From: Bacteroidota bacterium
GTDB lineage: Bacteria > Bacteroidota > Bacteroidia > Chitinophagales > Chitinophagaceae
NCBI GenBank assembly: GCA_024640225.1
Contig: JAHEFK010000007.1
Location: forward strand, 1 to 64,000
Direction of reading: 5' to 3'
Length of the DNA: 64,000 nucleotides
A program made the translations under genes and the position numbers. Numbering within the stretch: position 1 is the stretch's first letter; the number at the start of each line of letters is the position of its first letter. Positions 59,601 through 64,000 of the stretch are shown piece after piece. The notes beneath the pieces are model-generated. The model did no database searches and had not been told where the DNA came from. It worked only from the letters and a program-made list of their open reading frames with translations.

Positions 59601-61856
59601 ATGAATACAACTGTTGCTTCCTATAATTTAAATGAAGAAGAAGAAAAGAAATTAATTCTTCGCGAATATCGAGCTTTACTAAGGGCCTTAAAAACGCGTA
59701 TCAAAAGAGGGGATAAAACCTTGTTGAGAAGGGCATTTGAAATGGCTGTAGATGCGCATATGAATATGCGTAGAAAATCCGGAGAGCCCTATATTTTGCA
59801 TCCAATAGCTGTGGCTCGCATAGTAGTAGAGGAAATTGGATTAGGAATACGATCTACCATTTGCGCTTTGTTACATGATGTTGTAGAAGATACAGAAATA
59901 AGTTTGGAGGATATTGAATCTGAATTTGGATCGCAACTAGCCAAAATTATAGATGGCTTAACTAAGATTTCTAATGTTGTAGATTTAAAAGCAAACACTA
60001 CGGTGCAAGCTGAAAATTTTAGAAAAATCTTATTGACCCTTGCTGAAGATCCACGTGTAATTTTAATTAAACTAGCTGATCGATTGCATAATATGCGAAC
60101 CTTGGGTAGCATGAGCAGAGAAAAACAATTGAAAATTGCTTCTGAAACTACCTATTTATATGCCCCTTTAGCACATCGTTTAGGGCTCTATGAAATTAAA
60201 ACAGAATTAGAAGACTTAGCTTTAAAATATACGCAACCAGATGTATATGTAGAAATAGCAAGAGGCTTGAAAGAAACCAAAAGAGATCGAACGCGTTATG
60301 TAAATGAATTTATTAAACCTATCAAAGAAGAATTAACCTTAGCAAATTTAGATTTTGAAATTTATGGTCGACCAAAGTCTATCCATTCCATTTGGAATAA
60401 AATGCGCACAAAGCATGTGGCCTTTGAGGAAGTATATGATTTGTTTGCCATTCGTGTAATTATCAATTCTAGCCCAGAAAAAGAAAAAGATGATTGTTGG
60501 AAGGTATATTCTTTAGTTACCAATTACTATACACCCAGTCCGGATCGATTGAGAGATTGGATTAGTGTGCCAAAAAGTAATGGATACGAAGCCTTACATA
60601 CAACGGTAATGGGGAATGCTGGTAAATGGGTGGAGGTGCAAATACGCTCAAAACGAATGAATGATATTGCTGAAAAAGGATTAGCAGCTCACTGGAAATA
60701 TAAAGAAGGTACAGATCATCAAGCGCAAGAAAACAAATTAGATCAGTGGCTTGTCAATTTGAGAGATATTGTAAGTAATAATGATTCCGATTCGCTTGAT
60801 TTTATTCAAGATTTTAAACTTGATTTATTTACAGAAGAAATTTATGTGTATACTCCAAAAGGAGAAATGCGTGTATTGCCCAAAGGTGCTACAGCATTAG
60901 ATTTTGCTTTTGATATTCACTCTGTTTTGGGAGCACGATGTATTGGTGCTAAAATCAATCATAAACTACTCCCTTTGAGTCATGTGCTAAGTAGTGGCGA
61001 TCAAATTGAAATCATAACTTCTTCTAAGCAAAAACCAAGTGAAGATTGGTTATCTATTGTTACTACGGCAAAAGCAAAAGCTCGGGTGAAATATCACTTA
61101 AAAGAAGAGAAACGAGCAATTGGTAATAATGGCAAGGAAATATTACAGCGGAAATTAGATCATTTGTCCTTACCTATGAGTGCGCATAATATAAATGAGT
61201 TGTGCCAATTTTATAAAAAAGATTCTTCTTTAGAATTGTTTTATAGTATCGCCGTTGGTGCTTTAGATCTAAGGGAATTAAAAGATATTCCTAGTGCGGG
61301 TGGTAAATTGCATTTACCCTTTAGGGATATAAAAAATGATATAAAAGGATTGACACCAGAGGAAGTGCTCACGTCTACTAATCCTCCTAAGGGTACGGAG
61401 TTAATCATCTTTGGAGAGCATTCCGATAAAGTACTTTATAAATTAGCAGCTTGTTGTCAGCCTATTCCAGGTGATGACGTATTTGGGTTTGTTACGGCTG
61501 GAGAAGGATTAAAAATACATCGAGCCGATTGTCCCAATGCCCCACAACTTTTGGCGCATTATGGACATAGGGTTATTAAAACTAAGTGGGCTAAAAATAA
61601 AGAGATTACCTTCTTGGCCGGAATACGCATGGTAGGATTAGATGATGTAGGGATTATTCAAAAAATTACCAATATTGTTTCCGGTGACTTGAAAATCAAT
61701 ATGTCTTCCATGAGCATCGACACCAAAGAAGGCCTTTTTGAAGGCAGTATCAAAGTGTTTGTGCATGATCGTGAAGAATTGGATATATTATGTGATCGAT
61801 TATCTAGAATACAAGATATTCATACGGTAGAGCGTATTGAACAAAAAAATGATTAA
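59601..61856 (+). CDS. Bifunctional (p)ppGpp synthetase/hydrolase, RelA/SpoT family
   Basis: A 751-aa stringent-response enzyme. The HD hydrolase domain comes first (YILHPIAVARIVVEEIG, LLHDVVEDTEISLEDI, with the HD pair at about residues 91-92), and the intact metal ligands suggest active hydrolysis. The synthetase domain has VYDLFAIRVIINS and DRLRDWISVPKSNGYEALHT (substrate loop). TGS (about 405-470, EEIYVYTPKGEMRVLPKGAT), a conserved Cys region (ACCQPIPGDDVFGFV) and the ACT domain (from about 670) follow. Start ATG 59601 is chosen over TTG 59586. The M32 carboxypeptidase gene follows after 3 bp. Confidence 0.95.
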   Translation: MNTTVASYNLNEEEEKKLILREYRALLRALKTRIKRGDKTLLRRAFEMAVDAHMNMRRKSGEPYILHPIAVARIVVEEIGLGIRSTICALLHDVVEDTEISLEDIESEFGSQLAKIIDGLTKISNVVDLKANTTVQAENFRKILLTLAEDPRVILIKLADRLHNMRTLGSMSREKQLKIASETTYLYAPLAHRLGLYEIKTELEDLALKYTQPDVYVEIARGLKETKRDRTRYVNEFIKPIKEELTLANLDFEIYGRPKSIHSIWNKMRTKHVAFEEVYDLFAIRVIINSSPEKEKDDCWKVYSLVTNYYTPSPDRLRDWISVPKSNGYEALHTTVMGNAGKWVEVQIRSKRMNDIAEKGLAAHWKYKEGTDHQAQENKLDQWLVNLRDIVSNNDSDSLDFIQDFKLDLFTEEIYVYTPKGEMRVLPKGATALDFAFDIHSVLGARCIGAKINHKLLPLSHVLSSGDQIEIITSSKQKPSEDWLSIVTTAKAKARVKYHLKEEKRAIGNNGKEILQRKLDHLSLPMSAHNINELCQFYKKDSSLELFYSIAVGALDLRELKDIPSAGGKLHLPFRDIKNDIKGLTPEEVLTSTNPPKGTELIIFGEHSDKVLYKLAACCQPIPGDDVFGFVTAGEGLKIHRADCPNAPQLLAHYGHRVIKTKWAKNKEITFLAGIRMVGLDDVGIIQKITNIVSGDLKINMSSMSIDTKEGLFEGSIKVFVHDREELDILCDRLSRIQDIHTVERIEQKND

Positions 61857-61859
61857 ACT

Positions 61860-63338
61860 ATGAGTTATATACTATTAGAAAAAAAATTGAAAGAAATTGC
61901 TGATTTGCAATATGCAATTGCTGTCTTACATTGGGATCAAGAAACCTATATGCCTATTAAAAGTAGTGCATCTCGTTCAAGACAAATTGCTACTTTATCT
62001 ACATTGGCGCATCAAAAAGCATGTTCTGAAGAACTTAAAAATACCATTGATGCAGCCTTAGAAGAAAATTTAACCAAGGAGCAGAAAGCTAATGTAAGTC
62101 TTGCTTTAAAAGACTATACAAAAGCAGTTTTGTTGCCAGAAGATTTTGTAAATCGATTAAGTTTGCATACCAGTGAAGCATATCATGCATGGGTAGCAGC
62201 AAGAAAACAAAATGATTATAGTTTGTTTCAAGAGGCTTTAACTACCATGATTGAGCTTAAACGCGAACAAGCTTCTTTTTATAAAACAGCGCACCCTTAC
62301 GATGCTCTTTTAGATGAATATGAACCAGGTGCTACTGTAGCACAGTTAGATCCTCTTTTCAAATCGTTAAAAGAACAGCTTTTACCTTTATTAAAAACTA
62401 TAAAACAAGCGGAGCAAGTAGACAATTCATTTTTACATAAGTATTATTCACAGCAACAGCAATGGGATTTTTCCATGCAAATTTTGCAACATATTGGTTA
62501 TGATTTTGAAGCTGGTAGACAAGATTTTGCAGAACATCCATTTACTACCTCTTTTTCATCTCAAGATGTAAGAATTACAACACGTGTAGATGAATATGAT
62601 TTTTCAAATTTATTGTGGAGCTCTATTCATGAGGCTGGGCATGCATTGTATGAGCAAGGTTTGAGAGACGATATGTATGGTATGCCTATAGGTAGCGCAT
62701 GCTCTTTGTCTATTCACGAGTCTCAATCCCGTATTTGGGAAAATAATATTGGTAGAGGTATTCATTTCTGGCATTATTGGTTCCCTATATTGCAACAGCA
62801 AGTAAATGGTTTTGAAAATAGTTCGTTTCAAGATTTTTATGCAGCTATTAATAAAGTTTCACCTTCTTTAATAAGAACCGAAGCCGATGAATTGACGTAT
62901 CATTTCCATGTTATGATTCGATATGAATTGGAAAAAGGACTGATAGAAGGAACCCTACATCCCAAAGACCTCAAACAAGCATGGAACGATGCATATCAAA
63001 ATTACTTAGGCGTTTGTCCGCAAGATGATGTAACAGGTATTTTACAAGATATACATTGGAGCCATGGTAGTTTTGGTTACTTTCCTACGTATTCGTTAGG
63101 TAGCTTATATGCTGCCCAATTTTATGCTTTTGCAAAGCAAACGATACCTAGTTTAGAAAGTGCTATTGAGCATGGGGATACCAAGGACTTTTTAAATTGG
63201 TTGCGAAACTCAATCCATACTTTTGGTCGCCGTTATACTTCTGATGAATTATGCAAATTAGTTACAGGCTCCTCGCTAGATACCCAATATTTTTTCGATT
63301 ATGCCCATAATAAATACAAAGACATCTATAAGTTTTGA
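61860..63338 (+). CDS. M32-family metallocarboxypeptidase (carboxypeptidase Taq-like)
   Basis: A 492-aa cytoplasmic zinc carboxypeptidase. AVLHWDQETYMP near the N-terminus and DEYEPGATVAQLDPLF are family motifs; the active site is SSIHEAGHALYEQG (HExxH at about 257-261), followed by IHESQSRIWENNIGRG with the third ligand Glu and IRTEADELTYHFHVMIRYE. The C-terminal region has SHGSFGYFPTYSLGSLYAAQ, also diagnostic. It starts 3 bp after the RelA/SpoT gene, and its stop TGA shares its last base with the ATG of the next gene, so three genes are coupled. Confidence 0.95.
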   Translation: MSYILLEKKLKEIADLQYAIAVLHWDQETYMPIKSSASRSRQIATLSTLAHQKACSEELKNTIDAALEENLTKEQKANVSLALKDYTKAVLLPEDFVNRLSLHTSEAYHAWVAARKQNDYSLFQEALTTMIELKREQASFYKTAHPYDALLDEYEPGATVAQLDPLFKSLKEQLLPLLKTIKQAEQVDNSFLHKYYSQQQQWDFSMQILQHIGYDFEAGRQDFAEHPFTTSFSSQDVRITTRVDEYDFSNLLWSSIHEAGHALYEQGLRDDMYGMPIGSACSLSIHESQSRIWENNIGRGIHFWHYWFPILQQQVNGFENSSFQDFYAAINKVSPSLIRTEADELTYHFHVMIRYELEKGLIEGTLHPKDLKQAWNDAYQNYLGVCPQDDVTGILQDIHWSHGSFGYFPTYSLGSLYAAQFYAFAKQTIPSLESAIEHGDTKDFLNWLRNSIHTFGRRYTSDELCKLVTGSSLDTQYFFDYAHNKYKDIYKF

Positions 63339-63826
63339 TGACTACTAGCTTATTTAATACCGAATTGAGCTTGGAGGAAAGAACCTTCCTTCAAGATAGT
63401 TATCAGAAGCATAAAAGAAGATTTATAAAGAATACATTATTTATAACTTGTATAGCTTTTCTTATAGCAATAAGTTCGTTGTTTAAATTTGATATGGAAA
63501 CGAAGCAAGTATACCTCAATTGGTTTGTTTTTGCTTGCGTGCAAATCGTTTTGATTAGTATTGTTGCAATAAGTGCTCTGATAGCCTTCTTTGTCAAAAT
63601 TCATCCATTAAAGAAAGATTATTTGTGCAACTATAAATTAATTGAAGTGGTAACGATCACTAAGAAGGTGCATATGAAAGCTACCAATACCTTTCATTTT
63701 TATGTGCTATCTGCATTTCGTTTGTCCATTGAAGTAGACCAAGTTATATTTGATCAATATGAAGTAGACGATGAGCTTAATTTAGAATTAAGTTATTATT
63801 CCCATCGCTTTTTGGGATGTTATTAA
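63338..63826 (+). CDS. Membrane protein of unknown function
   Basis: A 162-aa protein with two membrane segments (KNTLFITCIAFLIAISSLF and WFVFACVQIVLISIVAISALIAFFV) followed by a strand-rich cytoplasmic or periplasmic part (YKLIEVVTITKKVHMK, SIEVDQVIFDQYEVDDELNLEL). The C-terminal half resembles small membrane-attached beta-barrel domains, but I cannot name it. The ATG (63338-63340) overlaps the M32 stop in a TGATG junction. A terminator follows. Confidence 0.7.
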   Translation: MTTSLFNTELSLEERTFLQDSYQKHKRRFIKNTLFITCIAFLIAISSLFKFDMETKQVYLNWFVFACVQIVLISIVAISALIAFFVKIHPLKKDYLCNYKLIEVVTITKKVHMKATNTFHFYVLSAFRLSIEVDQVIFDQYEVDDELNLELSYYSHRFLGCY

Positions 63827-63855
63827 AAAAGGCTACCCAATCGGTAGCCTTTTTA
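63825..63855. terminator. Bidirectional terminator before trxB
   Basis: A perfect 13-bp stem (63825-63837 with 63843-63855), 5-nt loop, A6/T5 tracts, between the stop of the membrane-protein gene and the stop of the convergent trxB. Confidence 0.85.
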
Positions 63856-63857
63856 TT

Positions 63858-64000
<143 letters not shown>

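Overview
The window is AT-rich chromosomal DNA from a member of the Bacteroidota, most likely the Chitinophagaceae. The main signs are two large secreted proteins ending in type IX secretion (T9SS) sorting domains, a SprE/PorW-like T9SS component, the Bacteroidota-type GlmU-like protein, the rpmB-rpmG-DUF4295 ribosomal operon, DUF4294 and DUF6427 family proteins, BshB1, and promoters of the Bacteroidota class (TTTG, about 19-20 bp, TAnnTTTG). Genes are densely packed: no stretch over 300 bp lacks a gene. I see no prophage, insertion sequence, CRISPR array, plasmid function or defence island. One tRNA (Glu, UUC anticodon) is present and there is no rRNA.

Layout. 0-2.8 kb: the end of an RluF-like pseudouridine synthase, two small enzyme-fold proteins and a eukaryote-like NADP isocitrate dehydrogenase. 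2.9-8.5 kb: a 1219-aa T9SS metalloprotease, a PfkB sugar kinase, a DUF1857 protein and an unrecognised small membrane protein. 8.5-14.2 kb: a complete tripartite RND efflux operon. 14.2-18.4 kb: tRNA-Glu, tpiA, the GlmU-like gene, rpmE2, a TlpA-like thioredoxin, a PhnP-like metallo-hydrolase and a small unknown. 18.4-25.6 kb: a PorT-like barrel, dnaX, a pyruvate dehydrogenase E2 with two lipoyl domains, and a second T9SS surface protein. 25.7-27.9 kb: the DUF4295/rpmG/rpmB operon, bshB1 and a DUF4294 protein. 27.9-33.9 kb: a plus-strand run of lipoprotein, DCC-family protein, secreted unknown, DUF6427, purQ and full-length dsbD. 33.9-43.1 kb: a FAD oxidoreductase, clpB, DUF486, an MFS exporter, an orphan FtsX-type permease, a PyrR-like phosphoribosyltransferase and an isoaspartyl peptidase. 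43-47.3 kb: asnB, pgk and gapA. 47.4-52.1 kb: a small membrane protein, purM, pepT, MarC and a THUMP-type RNA methyltransferase. 52.1-56 kb: an M13 peptidase, a SprT-like protein and an AtpZ cluster without the ATP synthase genes. 56-64 kb: the SprE/PorW-like protein, a RelA/SpoT homologue, an M32 carboxypeptidase, a membrane protein and the 3' end of trxB.

Most of the content is core metabolism (glycolysis, the TCA cycle, purine synthesis, translation, the stringent response) plus envelope functions. The T9SS cargo proteins and the SprE/PorW-like protein belong to one secretion pathway. DsbD, the TlpA-like thioredoxin, the DCC protein, TrxB and bacillithiol synthesis form a thiol-redox theme. 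I found no clearly new multi-gene system. The best leads are the SprE-like protein with no ATG start and no lipobox, the AtpZ cluster separated from the ATP synthase, terminator-like hairpins sitting directly before start codons of co-directional genes, compact or near-leaderless promoters, and a few conserved unknowns.
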